64,000 nt of DNA from an uncultured Saprospiraceae bacterium. GTDB lineage: Bacteria; Bacteroidota; Bacteroidia; Chitinophagales; Saprospiraceae. The translations under genes were made by a program, and so were the position numbers. The notes below the pieces were generated by a model. That model had not been told where the DNA came from and made no database searches. It worked only from the letters and a program-made list of their open reading frames with translations. Below are positions 17,707 through 27,508 of the stretch, piece by piece. The DNA is taken from assembly GCA_937926205.1 (NCBI GenBank), contig CALEYL010000041.1:1-64000 (forward strand), read 5' to 3'. Every line of letters begins with the position of its first letter. Within the stretch, counting starts at the first letter, position 1.

Positions 17707-20454
17707 ATGAATTTCAGACACTTATTCACTGTAATGATTTTTCTGCTCATTTCTGCAGTCATCTACGCTCAAAATGCGCCTCCCGGCATCAATTACCAGG
17801 CTGTTGCGCGGGATGAAAAAGGTCAGGTATTGACCAATAAAAACATCAGCCTGCAAATCAGGCTTTATGCCGGCGAAGTCGGCGGCAAAGCAGCTTACAG
17901 CGAAGTGCATAACATCACCACCAATGAACTGGGGCTTTTCAGCCTTGTCGTTGGGAAAGGTGAAATTTTAGGCGGAGACTTTCAGCAGGTGCCCTGGAGC
18001 AGCATGAATGTGTGGATGGAACTGGCCATGGATGAAACCGGTGGCCGAGACTTCCAGACCATTAACGCCAGCCAGCTCATGGCCGTACCCTATGCTTTTC
18101 ACGCAGCCACAGCCGGTGATCTGGCCAGTGGACACAACGACGATGGTTCAGAAAAAACGGCTGCTTTCTGGAAAGTGAACGGCAACGAACTCACTTTCCC
18201 CGGCCCGCACTTCGTCGGTACTTTAGACTTCAAAGATTTTGTGATAAAAACCAGCAACCTGGAGCGCATGCGCATCACGGCTGCTGGCGACATTAACATC
18301 ACCAATAGCCTCAATGTGGGCGTTGACCTTACTGTAGGACGCGATGCCAGCATTGGCCGGGATTTGGGCGTAGGCAACAACGCCAATATTGTTAAGGACC
18401 TGACGGTCGGCGGTATCGCCCGGTTCAACAACCCGGCTCAATCTAATACCAAAGACAATGGTTCTGTGATCGTTGAAGGCGGGGTGGGAATTGAGAAAAA
18501 CCTCAATATTGGCGGCAATACAGAGTTGGATGGCATACTCGGCGTGGATGGTGTTACAACGCTGAAAAATACAACCCAATCTACCAGCATAAATGATGGC
18601 GCGCTTGTAGTTGAAGGTGGCGTGGGCGTTGAAAAAAACCTCAATGTTGGCGGTAATACAAATTTGGGTGGCACGCTCGGTGTAGACAGTGTCACAACGC
18701 TGAAAAATACAACCCAATCTACCAGCATAGAAAATGGCGCCCTCGTGGTTAAAGGCGGCGCAGGTATCGAAAAAAACCTAAACGTGGGCGGAGATGCTTC
18801 TCTTGGCGGAAGCATGGCTGTAGGTGGCGTACTCACGGTAACCAATACAACTCAATCCACCAGCAAAGACAATGGCGCGCTTGTGGTTGAAGGTGGCGTA
18901 GGTATAGAGAAAAACCTAAATGTGGGTGGCAACAGCAACGTAACGGGCAACAGTACGGTTGGCGGTACCCTGGGTGTCAGTGGTGTCACTACGTTCAACA
19001 ATGCTACCCAATCCACCACCAAAGACAACGGCGCTGTGGTTATTGAAGGTGGTGTTGGCATTGAAAAGAACCTCAATATTGGCGGCAATGCAGGTATTTC
19101 AGGCAATACCACAACAGGAAGCCTGAATGTAACGACGACTGCTATTATAGGAGGCAATACGACGATAAACGGTAGCAGTGACTTAAACGGCCAGGTAACC
19201 ATCACGGCGGCGCTTCCACTTGATGGCGCCAATTATAGCAACTATCCATTGAGGGTACAAGGCAGTGGTCAGGGAATTGGGATAAAGGTAAATAGCGGCA
19301 GCCCTAATAGCAACAATAACTTTATTACCTTTTTCGACAGCGGCAACAATGCTGTTGGAACCGTTGAAGGCATGGACGCCAATGATTTACTCAACTGGCC
19401 TCCATATATTTATCAAACAGCCGCTCTTACAGCGGATGTCGTAGCCGGTGGGGTAAATGTAGGTCTCTCGCTGTTGCCTAACGCGTGTGCGGGTTTAGGT
19501 GTCGTTGCTTGTCCACCTGAACCTTCAGTAGTGGCCATCACGATTGCAGAGGAAATATTGGCAATAGCCAACCTTGCGGCTTATCAGGCTTTTTCAGTTT
19601 ACTACTTAGGTATTTCTTACACCACAGGTTCTGCCGATTATGCCGAATATCTGGAACGCCGTAATGTAACAGAAACCATGATGCCCGGCGATATTGTTGG
19701 CGTTTTAGGTGGAAAAATAAGCAAAAACACCGGAAATGCTTCACAACACTTAGTCATCTCCACCAATCCCGCTGTGCTCGGAAATATGCAACAGCCAGGT
19801 AACGAAGAACGCTTTGAAAAAGTAGCATTTATGGGCCAGGTGCCGGTAAAAGTGCGCGGACAGGTGAATATTGGGGATTATATTCTTCCTTCAGGCCTGA
19901 ATGATGGCACCGGATACGGCGTAGCGCCAGATCAGATTACCGCTAAGCAATACAGCCAGATTGTGGGTGTCGCATGGTCGGCCGCGCCGGCAGGCAGCAA
20001 ATTGTCACTGATTAATTTGGCAATTGGCCTCAACACCAACGACATAGCCCGTTTAGTAGAAGAGCAGCAAGCTCAAATTGAAGCCCAAAATGCAAAAATT
20101 GAACAGTTCGAAAGAAACTTTGCAAGCATGGAAAGGCGTTTGGCCGCATTAGAATCAGGCAAAACTTATACAGACGATGTTACGGCTGTTGTTGTAGCGC
20201 CGCAGGCTGTGCCGTCCAATGTGGAATTCATGGATGCGGGTATCCCTCAAACAATTGATGGCGCCCGGGTAGAAGAGGCAATCCTGCTGCTTGAAGACGT
20301 CTATCGTGCCAAAGGAATTGATGTGGATAATCATGCCGGCTTGAAAAAACTTTTTCATGACCAGGCTTATCGGCAGGAAATCATCAGGAATGTTCAGGAT
20401 AATTTCCTTGCCACCCGGAACAGCATTATGAAAATGGAGGCACGGAGAAATTAA
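17707..20454 (+). CDS. Tail-fibre-like surface protein, module combination B2
   Basis: 915 residues with a signal peptide. The N-terminal half is type B, nearly identical to the second fibre protein (AGDLASGHNDDGSEKTAAFW, PGPHFVGTLD). Hexapeptides cover ~198-237. Five shaft repeats follow (~238-478), one of them variant (KGGAGIEKN). The C-terminal half is type 2, shared only with the fourth protein: LPNACAGLGVVACPPEPS, SADYAEYLER, GDIVGVLGGKISK, VLGNMQQPG and IVGVAWSA. A coiled coil (~783-818, EEQQAQIEAQNAKIEQFERN) and an end unlike type 1 follow. The coil fits trimerisation. The gene for its small T9SS partner is destroyed, so the fibre is either handled by the other copies or is not displayed normally. 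Confidence 0.8.
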   Translation: MNFRHLFTVMIFLLISAVIYAQNAPPGINYQAVARDEKGQVLTNKNISLQIRLYAGEVGGKAAYSEVHNITTNELGLFSLVVGKGEILGGDFQQVPWSSMNVWMELAMDETGGRDFQTINASQLMAVPYAFHAATAGDLASGHNDDGSEKTAAFWKVNGNELTFPGPHFVGTLDFKDFVIKTSNLERMRITAAGDINITNSLNVGVDLTVGRDASIGRDLGVGNNANIVKDLTVGGIARFNNPAQSNTKDNGSVIVEGGVGIEKNLNIGGNTELDGILGVDGVTTLKNTTQSTSINDGALVVEGGVGVEKNLNVGGNTNLGGTLGVDSVTTLKNTTQSTSIENGALVVKGGAGIEKNLNVGGDASLGGSMAVGGVLTVTNTTQSTSKDNGALVVEGGVGIEKNLNVGGNSNVTGNSTVGGTLGVSGVTTFNNATQSTTKDNGAVVIEGGVGIEKNLNIGGNAGISGNTTTGSLNVTTTAIIGGNTTINGSSDLNGQVTITAALPLDGANYSNYPLRVQGSGQGIGIKVNSGSPNSNNNFITFFDSGNNAVGTVEGMDANDLLNWPPYIYQTAALTADVVAGGVNVGLSLLPNACAGLGVVACPPEPSVVAITIAEEILAIANLAAYQAFSVYYLGISYTTGSADYAEYLERRNVTETMMPGDIVGVLGGKISKNTGNASQHLVISTNPAVLGNMQQPGNEERFEKVAFMGQVPVKVRGQVNIGDYILPSGLNDGTGYGVAPDQITAKQYSQIVGVAWSAAPAGSKLSLINLAIGLNTNDIARLVEEQQAQIEAQNAKIEQFERNFASMERRLAALESGKTYTDDVTAVVVAPQAVPSNVEFMDAGIPQTIDGARVEEAILLLEDVYRAKGIDVDNHAGLKKLFHDQAYRQEIIRNVQDNFLATRNSIMKMEARRN

Positions 20455-20490
20455 TTCTCCTTCCTGTAAAATACTAAACTTTTCAGATCA

Positions 20491-20525
20491 CAGAGTTACC
20501 CGATCTCGGGTAACTCTGTTTTTTT
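20491..20525 (+). terminator. Rho-independent terminator
   Basis: Perfect 13-bp stem CAGAGTTACCCGA / TCGGGTAACTCTG (20491-20518) with a tight loop, then seven T residues. It ends the third fibre gene, 37 nt after its stop. Confidence 0.92.
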
Positions 20526-20845
20526 ATACAACACAAAAAATTAGGATATACTATTTTTTTATTTATCTTTGAATGTATATTAGGAGCTTCCTCCATTCAG
20601 CCAGCTACCCCGGCTGCCGTCGTTTTTCCGTTCATGAATTCCCGGATAAACGATTAATGAGTTCCTGCCTCCCAACCTAAAGCATTTAAGCGATCGGGCT
20701 AATCTGATCACTGTGCAGCGCAAATGCCTGCCAATCCTGCAATACGGAATATAGCAACATATATCTTGTATACGTGCTGAGTAATATGAAATCTGCCTTT
20801 GCAGGTTACACCTATACCTATTTTATCATCTCAAATTCTTGCATT
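20526..20845. other. Intergenic region and long leader of the fourth fibre gene
   Basis: A -7 box at 20564-20571 leaves about 275 nt before the ATG at 20846. CU-rich tracts lie at 20588-20594 (ttcctcc) and 20662-20673. No small T9SS gene or remnant is detectable here, unlike upstream of the other three fibre genes. Confidence 0.45.
20564..20571 (+). promoter_or_regulatory. Bacteroidota -7 element TATCTTTG
   Basis: Exact TAnnTTTG match located just after the terminator of the previous gene. No obvious -33 element. Confidence 0.5.
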
Positions 20846-23122
20846 ATGAAATTCAGAAACTGCTTACTCTTGCTGCTGCTGTTGGTAGCAACCGCCAGTT
20901 TTGCACAAAAGTCGCCGGCAGGCATCAATTACCAGGCTGTGGCGCGCGATGCCAAAGGCCAGGTACTGACCAACAAGTCCATCAGCCTGAAAATCAGTCT
21001 CTACGCCGGGGAAGCCGGTGGAAAAAATGCTTACAGCGAAATTCACCGCATCCGTACCAACGAATTGGGACTCTTTACCCTCGTGGTGGGGCAGGGCGAA
21101 ATCGTTGGCGGCGATTTTCATCAGGTTCCATGGAGCAGCATGAACGTTTGGATGGAAATGGCCATGGACGAAACCGGGGGCAATAACTTTACCGCCATCA
21201 ATGCCAGCCAATTAATGGCCGTGCCCTATGCTTTTCACGCAGGGTCTGCCAGTGACCTCATTCTCGAAGAAGACGATCAGGAAAAAGCAAGTTGCCAGCA
21301 TACAGGGCTCCCGTTCTGGACCACCAAGGGCAATAACAACGTGCGCGAAGATTGTCATTTTATAGGCACGACCATCCACGAAGATTTTATTTTTAAAACG
21401 GACAATGTCGAGCGCATGCGCATCACTGCAGATGGCGATATTTTCATCATGGGGTCGCTTTTTATCTCGCTTGACATCAATGTGGGCAGGGATGCCATCA
21501 TTGGACGAAATACCAGTATTGGCAATGACCTGGATGTAGATAACGATGCGAATATTGACAATAACCTCCATGTTGGTGTTGATGCCGATATTGACAGGGA
21601 TCTGAATGTGGATCGCCATGCGACGATCGGGGAAAACCTGACGGCAGGCGGCATCGTCAATTTTACAAATACAACCCAGTCTTTTACAAAAGACGATGGC
21701 GCCGTGGTCATAGAAGGTGGTGTAGGGATCGAAAAAAATGTCAATATAGGCGGAAACACGGAAGTGGATGGTACGCTTGGTATTGATGGCGCCAGTGACC
21801 TGCGCAGTACGCTTGGTGTTACAGGTGCGACAACGTTGAACAGCACCCTCACCGTCGGCGGCGCTACGACATTGAACAGCACCCTCGCTGCCAATGGTCA
21901 GGTTACTGTTAATGCCAGTGTAGCTGGCGGCGACAACAGCTATAACGCTTATCCGCTTCGGGTACAGGGTAGCGATCAGGGCATCGCCATCAAATTAAAC
22001 CCCGGTACGCCGAATGGCGACAACAACTTTGTCACATTTTTTGACAACAGCAATACTGCCAGGGGCCGCATCGAAGGCCAAACGGCTCTGGAAGTCGCGA
22101 CTGAACCGGAGTATATTTTTGAAACATCTATTTATGCCGCTGAAATCGTGGCAGCAGGGGTAAACATTGGCCTGTCGGCCCTTCCGAATGCCTGTGGTGG
22201 TGTTGGTGCTGTAGCCTGCCCACCCGAACCATCGGTTGTGGCTATAGCCATTGCTGAAGAAGTGTTAGCCATTGCCAATCAAGCAGCTTATCAGATTTTT
22301 GCTTTCGCCAATGTCGGCGTAACCTACCAATCCGGTTCTGCCGATTATGCCGAGTGGCTGGAGCGCATGAATCCGGATGAAAGGATGCTTCCAGGCGAAA
22401 TCGTGGGTGTAAAAGGGGGTAAAATCAGCAAAAAAACAGCAGATGCTGCCCAGTATCTGGTCATTTCTACCAACCCTGCTGTGCTGGGTAACATGCCGGA
22501 ACAGGGCCAGGAAGCACGTTATGAAAAAGTAGCTTTCATGGGGCAAATTCCGGTAAGGGTACGGGGGCAAGTCAATATTGGGGACTACATCCTCCCTTCA
22601 GGTCAGAACGACGGAACCGGTATTGGCGTTTCTCCCGCGGCTATTCGCCCGGATCAATACAGCGAAATCGTAGGGATTGCATGGTCGGCATCACAGGAAG
22701 GAAGCCGTTTGTCGGTCATCAACCTCGCCATCGGCCTGAACACAAACGACGTAGCCCGTCTGGTGAAGGAACAGCAGGAAAAAATCGAGGCCCTGGAAAA
22801 ATCATTTGCTTCTCTGGAACAACGCCTTGCAGCCCTCGAATCAGGCAAGCCTTATGCATCGACGACGGCTCCCGTTGTCACGACGCAACCCGCTTTTGTG
22901 GAAGCAAGCCTGCCTGTAACTTTCGATGCGGCGCAGGTGGAAGAAGCCATTCTTTTGCTGGAAGATACTTACCGTGTCAGAGGCATGACCGTGGATAACA
23001 ATCCCGGACTAAAAATGCTTTTTGAAGATCACGCTTTCCGGCAGGAGGTTATTCGTCAAGTTCAGGAGAACTATGCGAATACACGGAATAGTATACTGAA
23101 CATGGAAATGCGACGCAACTAA
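20846..23122 (+). CDS. Tail-fibre-like surface protein, module combination A2
   Basis: 758 residues from the ATG at 20846, the start of a clear signal peptide (MKFRNCLLLLLLLVATASFA); the frame itself opens at a GTG at 20774. The N-terminal half is type A as in the first fibre (ASCQHTGLPFW, FIGTTIHEDF), with hexapeptides at ~210-271. Only one EGGVGIEKN repeat remains, followed by shorter LNSTL-type repeats. The C-terminal half is type 2 as in the third protein (PNACGGVGAVACPPEPS, SADYAEWLER, GEIVGVKGGKISK), with a short coiled coil at ~638-668. It is the shortest shaft of the four and completes the A1/B1/B2/A2 set. It stands alone with its own promoter. Confidence 0.8.
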   Translation: MKFRNCLLLLLLLVATASFAQKSPAGINYQAVARDAKGQVLTNKSISLKISLYAGEAGGKNAYSEIHRIRTNELGLFTLVVGQGEIVGGDFHQVPWSSMNVWMEMAMDETGGNNFTAINASQLMAVPYAFHAGSASDLILEEDDQEKASCQHTGLPFWTTKGNNNVREDCHFIGTTIHEDFIFKTDNVERMRITADGDIFIMGSLFISLDINVGRDAIIGRNTSIGNDLDVDNDANIDNNLHVGVDADIDRDLNVDRHATIGENLTAGGIVNFTNTTQSFTKDDGAVVIEGGVGIEKNVNIGGNTEVDGTLGIDGASDLRSTLGVTGATTLNSTLTVGGATTLNSTLAANGQVTVNASVAGGDNSYNAYPLRVQGSDQGIAIKLNPGTPNGDNNFVTFFDNSNTARGRIEGQTALEVATEPEYIFETSIYAAEIVAAGVNIGLSALPNACGGVGAVACPPEPSVVAIAIAEEVLAIANQAAYQIFAFANVGVTYQSGSADYAEWLERMNPDERMLPGEIVGVKGGKISKKTADAAQYLVISTNPAVLGNMPEQGQEARYEKVAFMGQIPVRVRGQVNIGDYILPSGQNDGTGIGVSPAAIRPDQYSEIVGIAWSASQEGSRLSVINLAIGLNTNDVARLVKEQQEKIEALEKSFASLEQRLAALESGKPYASTTAPVVTTQPAFVEASLPVTFDAAQVEEAILLLEDTYRVRGMTVDNNPGLKMLFEDHAFRQEVIRQVQENYANTRNSILNMEMRRN

Positions 23123-23608
23123 AGAGCTTGCAAAATGGATTTAAGGTGGAGCGCACCGTAAGAAGAGGCTGTATTACACAGGCCAATGCTGCGATGCGCT
23201 CCGCTTTATGATTTATGGATGATGTATATTGCTCTTTTGAGACCTGCCTTTTGACAAAACAGCCGGTTTGATTAATTAAATAATAGCGATCTTCCTTATT
23301 CCCAAAAAACTTTGCCCACATTTTTTCGCACAAGTCCCGTTTTTGCTTTATATTTGCATAAGAGCGTTAGATGCGCCCTAAGTACATGAGTTTTCACACC
23401 AAAACCTCCCCCCGTTTTTTTACCCTTTTAAGGTAAACTTCGCATTGTTTTATCTCTATCGTATTGCCCTTTTGAAAAAAGTTTGGTACTAAAGTTATGC
23501 TTTTGATTTTGTGTCAAAAGCTGCTAAATGGTTGTTTCTGAGTATGTTGCTGTACTCGTTTCGGCCTTTTCGGTGTTTAGGACATACTAATTTTTAATAA
23601 AACATACT
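23123..23608. other. Intergenic region and long leader
   Basis: An 8-bp inverted pair (ggagcgca, near 23145, with tgcgctcc, near 23195) with a wide loop may end the fourth fibre gene. A -7 box at 23349-23356 lies 253 nt before the next ATG. The leader contains aaaacctcccccc at 23401-23413. No gene is seen. Confidence 0.45.
23349..23356 (+). promoter_or_regulatory. Bacteroidota -7 element TATATTTG
   Basis: Exact TAnnTTTG match, followed by cataag. The leader to the T9SS cargo gene at 23609 is about 250 nt. Confidence 0.55.
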
Positions 23609-25957
23609 ATGAGAAAAACGTTTCACACCATGCTGGCGGCGTGCCTGCTGGCCTATGCCCCTGTGTGTAGTGCCCAGTTACTGGCAAAATGGCCCGCTGA
23701 CCCCATCAGCATGAAAAATCCCACGAATGTAGCGGCTTCCATCGCCGCCGGTCCGCTTACCCGGGCCAATGGCATCAGTATTATTAGCTTTTCATCATCA
23801 GGGGCAGCTACTACCGGCTGGCCTACTACACAGCGCAAAGAAAGTGCAGACTATTACGAGATTTGTCTCACCCCTGATCCTGGTATGACCCTAAGCGTTA
23901 CAGACCTGTTTTTTTCCGAACGACGCAGCGCTGATGGCATTCGCGCTTTCGAAGTGTATTGGTCAAATGACGGATTTGCCACAGCAACCCGGCTCGATTC
24001 CGTTTCTGTTCCTGATGACATCAATACCCGCAGCCATGCCCTTAACGGGATCAACCTTGATGTTTGCAATGGCGACCCCATTTGTTTTCGATTTTACGGC
24101 TATAATGCAGAATCCGAAACCGGTAGCTGGCAAATTGCGGCCAATACCCTTGAAGTAAAGGGCAGTGTTGGCGCAGCCTGCTCACCACCGCTTACTTCCG
24201 GTAACCTGAGCTTCAGCAACCTCACGGCAAGCAGTTTTCAGATCAATTTCAGCGGAGGCAGCGGTGACAGTCGTCTTGTCGCGGTGTGCGCAGGATCATC
24301 TGTCAATGCGGCGCCCTGTAATGGCGAAAACTATGTGGCCAGCACTGTTTTTGGGCAGGGTAGCCTGCTTCGGAATGGTGCATATGTCGTTTATGAAGGC
24401 ACAGGAAGTAGTGTTGCGGTAACTGGTTTAACCGATGGCCAGACCTACTATGTTGCTGTTTTTGAACGCAACAACTCCGGCTTGTGCTACAAGCAATCGG
24501 CTCCGGCTACCGGATTTCAGGCAACGCTTTGTCAGTCACCTGCGGTCGTACGGCAGCCCGTGGCTTCTCCTGGCAACGGGGTCACGAGTCTGATGTGGGA
24601 AAGTCCCCTGTGTTACGACGAAGTACTGGTGGTCGCCTCCACACAGCCAATCGCGGGAACGCCATCCGGCAATGGCTCGGGATATCTTGCCAACAGTCAG
24701 TTTGGCCTGGGTTCAGGGTTTGGAGGCAATGCGTTTCCGGTTTATAAGGGCATCGGCACCAATGTTTTGGTCAGTGGTTTGAGCAACGGTACCACTTATT
24801 ATTATAAGCTTTTTACCCGAAAAGGGAGTGGCTGGACGGGCGGCACAACGCTTACCGCAGTGCCCAACGAAGGCTGCTCGGAGCTGGGTGGCGATGACGC
24901 TGTTTTTATCAATGAACTGCATTACAACAATTCCGGCGAAGATCAGGATGAAGGGGTAGAACTGTTTGGCCCTGCCGGTACTTCACTCGAGCCCTACGAG
25001 TTGCATTTTTACCAGTTTTCTTCGCCGGGGAAATGTGTGTTTTACATGTCATTCCCCCTTAGCGGCACGATACCGGACCAGGTGAATGGCCACGGCGCCG
25101 TCTGGTTTTCGGCGCCGAATATGGTGGACAATGCTGGCGCCATAGCCCTCTACAACCGCGTGAGTCAAACTGTGGTCCAGTTTTTTGGCTACCGGTTGAC
25201 GATGGTTGCCCAGAATGGTGTGGCAGCAGGCCTTACCTCCACCCAGCCCATGGATGTATACGGTGGAAACCCGAGTGAATTTGATACTTTTGGAGCGGGC
25301 ACTTCCATGCAGGCTGTCGGCCAGGGGAACTGCCCATCCGACTTTTTGTGGGAGCCTGAACTCAGCCAGTCGCGCGGTCAGGTCAATGGCGCACAAAGCC
25401 CCCTGCCGATTGAATTGATTGACTTTACAGCCACCCTCGTCGGCGAGCGCGTGCTGTTGAAATGGCGCACGGCTTCAGAACTGAACAACGATTACATGAC
25501 CATTGAACGCTCGACGTCCCCCCAGTCGGGCCTTTCATTCATTGAAATCGGAAGGGTAGCCGGCGCCGGTACGACGCTGGAACCCCGTAACTACTCGCTT
25601 TGGGATGAGCGCCCCGAGCCGGGCCTCAATTACTACCGACTTCGCCAGGTTGACTTTGACGGGCGGGAGACTTACTCGGAGCTGGTCGTGGTTCGAACCG
25701 GCCAAACCGATACGGGCGAATTGCAGGCCGCTCCCAATCCGGCCACCGGCGAACTGTTTGTGCAGTGGCCGGCCACCGATTCTGAAGCAGCAGCCCTATA
25801 CCTTCTGGACGCCAATGGCCGTTTGCTGCAAAGCCTTGCCATCCCACCCGGGGCTACGGGATCGACGCTGGATGTAAGCGATTTGGTTCCCGGAGCGTAT
25901 GTGCTGCGGCAACAGGATGGAAGAGAGGTACGGTATCGGCGGTTTTTGAAGCAATAG
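23609..25957 (+). CDS. Secreted multidomain protein with lamin-tail-like domain and T9SS tail
   Basis: 782 residues. A signal peptide ends near CSAQ. An N-terminal beta-rich domain (~25-190; LAKWPADP ... WQIAANTLEVKG) is typical of Bacteroidota extracellular proteins. Two fibronectin-III-like modules follow (~195-420; GLTDGQTYYVAVFERN, GLSNGTTYYYKLFTRK). Next comes a lamin-tail-like domain (~430-590; VFINELHYNNSGEDQDEGVEL), often found in secreted nucleases and adhesins. A linker (PLPIELIDFTATLVGERVLLKW) precedes the T9SS type A tail (AAPNPATGELFVQWP ... GAYVLRQQDGREVRYRRF). No catalytic domain is evident, so a structural or adhesive surface role is likely. Confidence 0.8.
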   Translation: MRKTFHTMLAACLLAYAPVCSAQLLAKWPADPISMKNPTNVAASIAAGPLTRANGISIISFSSSGAATTGWPTTQRKESADYYEICLTPDPGMTLSVTDLFFSERRSADGIRAFEVYWSNDGFATATRLDSVSVPDDINTRSHALNGINLDVCNGDPICFRFYGYNAESETGSWQIAANTLEVKGSVGAACSPPLTSGNLSFSNLTASSFQINFSGGSGDSRLVAVCAGSSVNAAPCNGENYVASTVFGQGSLLRNGAYVVYEGTGSSVAVTGLTDGQTYYVAVFERNNSGLCYKQSAPATGFQATLCQSPAVVRQPVASPGNGVTSLMWESPLCYDEVLVVASTQPIAGTPSGNGSGYLANSQFGLGSGFGGNAFPVYKGIGTNVLVSGLSNGTTYYYKLFTRKGSGWTGGTTLTAVPNEGCSELGGDDAVFINELHYNNSGEDQDEGVELFGPAGTSLEPYELHFYQFSSPGKCVFYMSFPLSGTIPDQVNGHGAVWFSAPNMVDNAGAIALYNRVSQTVVQFFGYRLTMVAQNGVAAGLTSTQPMDVYGGNPSEFDTFGAGTSMQAVGQGNCPSDFLWEPELSQSRGQVNGAQSPLPIELIDFTATLVGERVLLKWRTASELNNDYMTIERSTSPQSGLSFIEIGRVAGAGTTLEPRNYSLWDERPEPGLNYYRLRQVDFDGRETYSELVVVRTGQTDTGELQAAPNPATGELFVQWPATDSEAAALYLLDANGRLLQSLAIPPGATGSTLDVSDLVPGAYVLRQQDGREVRYRRFLKQ

Positions 25958-26065
25958 GTTCTGGTTTTATTTTGGGTAAAACCCGGAAGAATAGGACACG
26001 CGAGGCCGGCGCCTCGGCGCGAGCAGGGCGGTTACATGGAAATGGGTTAAGTACAGGCAAAGAAA

Positions 26066-26281
26066 TCACTCCAGCGATTTCAAATACAGCGCCTCCACCT
26101 TTGCCCTTGCCCAGGGCGTTTTGCGTAAAAATTTCAGGCTGGACTGGATGCTGGGCTCATTTTTGAAGCAATTGATGTCGATGTAATAAGCAAGGCCTTC
26201 CCAGCGGTAGACTTCCACCAAATGCTCCAGGATCATTTGCAGGGTTTTGCCGTGCAGCGGATTGTTGGGTTGCTGTTCCAT
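26066..26281 (-). CDS. VF530 (DUF2132) family small protein
   Basis: 71 residues from the ATG at 26281; the frame continues to 26503 only by running across the divergent helicase promoter and gene. The sequence NNPLHGKTLQMILEHLVEVY, then GLAYYIDINCF, PSIQSSLKFLRKTPWAR and EALYL, matches the VF530-like helical family, whose members are about 70 residues and suspected to bind DNA. It is transcribed divergently from a DEAD-box helicase with only 84 bp between the starts. Biochemical function is unknown. Confidence 0.85.
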   Translation of the reverse strand: MEQQPNNPLHGKTLQMILEHLVEVYRWEGLAYYIDINCFKNEPSIQSSLKFLRKTPWARAKVEALYLKSLE

Positions 26282-26365
26282 GATGGTGTAAAGGTAAGGG
26301 GCAAGTGGGAAATAATCCCTAACTTCGCAAACTTTCATTTTTATGCATTCCATACTTTTTTCGAT

Positions 26366-27508
26366 ATGTCTTTTTCCGAACTTGGCTTGTCCGAATCCTT
26401 GCTGGCCGCAGTAGCCAGAAACGAATACGCAGCGCCGTATCCGATACAATCCGCTGCCATTCCCGCTATTCTGGCAGGTAAAGACGTGCTGGGCATTGCG
26501 CAAACGGGTTCAGGCAAAACCGCCAGTTTTGTATTGCCGATTTTGCAGCAATTTCAAAAAAAAGGAACCGTCAAAAACCGGGTCATCAAAGCATTGGTGT
26601 TGGTGCCTACCCGGGAACTCGCAGTGCAGGTTGCGTCAGTTTTCACGGCTTTCAGCCCGGATTTGCCGCGCGCAGTTAAAACGCTGGCGGTCTTTGGAGG
26701 CGTATCCATCAACCCGCAAATGATGCGCCTTTACGGCGTTGAAATACTGGTTGCCACCCCTGGGCGTTTGCTGGACTTATGGGAAAGCAAAGCGATGGAC
26801 CTGTCAGAAGTAGACATACTGGTGCTGGATGAAGCTGATAAAATGCTGAACCTGGGATTCAAAGAAGAAATGAACCGCATCATTGACCTGTTGCCCGTAA
26901 AACGCCAAAACCTGCTGTTTTCAGCCACGCTCGGAAAGGATGTTCACACCATAAAAGAGCTCATTTTACACGACCCGGTTAAAATTGAAATCGAACCGGA
27001 AACCGAAAACCTCGATTTGATCAAACTGCTCGGCTACCGCGTAACCGAAGAGCGGAAAGGCCCGCTTTTGCGGTATTTGATCAAAGAAAAAAAGCTAAAC
27101 CAGGTGTTGGTTTTTACGTCTTCGATTCACCGGGCCGACAGCGTTGTCCACAAACTCAAAACAAACGGCATTAAAGCCCTCGCCCTGCACAGCCAGAAAA
27201 GCCAGGGCGCCAGAACAGAAGCGCTGCGGTATTTGAAATCGGGAGAAATCAATGTCCTGGTCGCCACCGACCTGGCTTCGCGCGGCATCGACATTCCGAT
27301 GTTGTCCACGGTCATCAACTATGAATTGCCGCGTTCGCCCAAAGATTTCATCCACCGCATCGGCAGAACAGGGCGTGCCGGCGCTCCCGGAGAAGCCATA
27401 TCATTCGTGTGCGCCGACGATGAGCACCATTTCAGAGTGATCCAGAAAAAAACAGGGAGGTGGGTAGATATGATTGAATCGGAAGGATTGGATTTGAAAG
27501 GGTATTAG
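26366..27508 (+). CDS. DEAD-box ATP-dependent RNA helicase (RhlE-like)
   Basis: 380 residues from the ATG at 26366 (MSFSELGLSE); the upstream extension is the divergent promoter region. All helicase motifs are visible: Q motif (YPIQSAAIPAIL), Walker A AQTGSGKT, Ia PTRELAVQ, motif II LDEADKML, motif III SAT, the arginine-containing motif VI HRIGRTGRAG, and motif V DLASRGIDIP. The short C-terminus lacks the long basic tail of many RhlE proteins. It unwinds short RNA duplexes, probably in ribosome assembly or RNA turnover. It ends overlapping by 4 bp with the convergent rRNA methyltransferase gene. Confidence 0.93.
   Translation: MSFSELGLSESLLAAVARNEYAAPYPIQSAAIPAILAGKDVLGIAQTGSGKTASFVLPILQQFQKKGTVKNRVIKALVLVPTRELAVQVASVFTAFSPDLPRAVKTLAVFGGVSINPQMMRLYGVEILVATPGRLLDLWESKAMDLSEVDILVLDEADKMLNLGFKEEMNRIIDLLPVKRQNLLFSATLGKDVHTIKELILHDPVKIEIEPETENLDLIKLLGYRVTEERKGPLLRYLIKEKKLNQVLVFTSSIHRADSVVHKLKTNGIKALALHSQKSQGARTEALRYLKSGEINVLVATDLASRGIDIPMLSTVINYELPRSPKDFIHRIGRTGRAGAPGEAISFVCADDEHHFRVIQKKTGRWVDMIESEGLDLKGY

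Noticed and set aside
10886..23122. Tail-fibre-like genes as part of a prophage
   Set aside because: No capsid, terminase, portal, integrase or lysis genes are nearby. All four proteins have signal peptides and two have T9SS partners, so they are cell-surface proteins.
23148..23205. Terminator after the fourth fibre gene
   Set aside because: The 8-bp arms are separated by a ~40-nt loop and no T run follows; too weak to list as a terminator.
23049..23333. A 94-residue minus-strand frame between fibre gene four and the T9SS cargo gene
   Set aside because: It overlaps the fibre coding end and has no domain; it appears to be chance.
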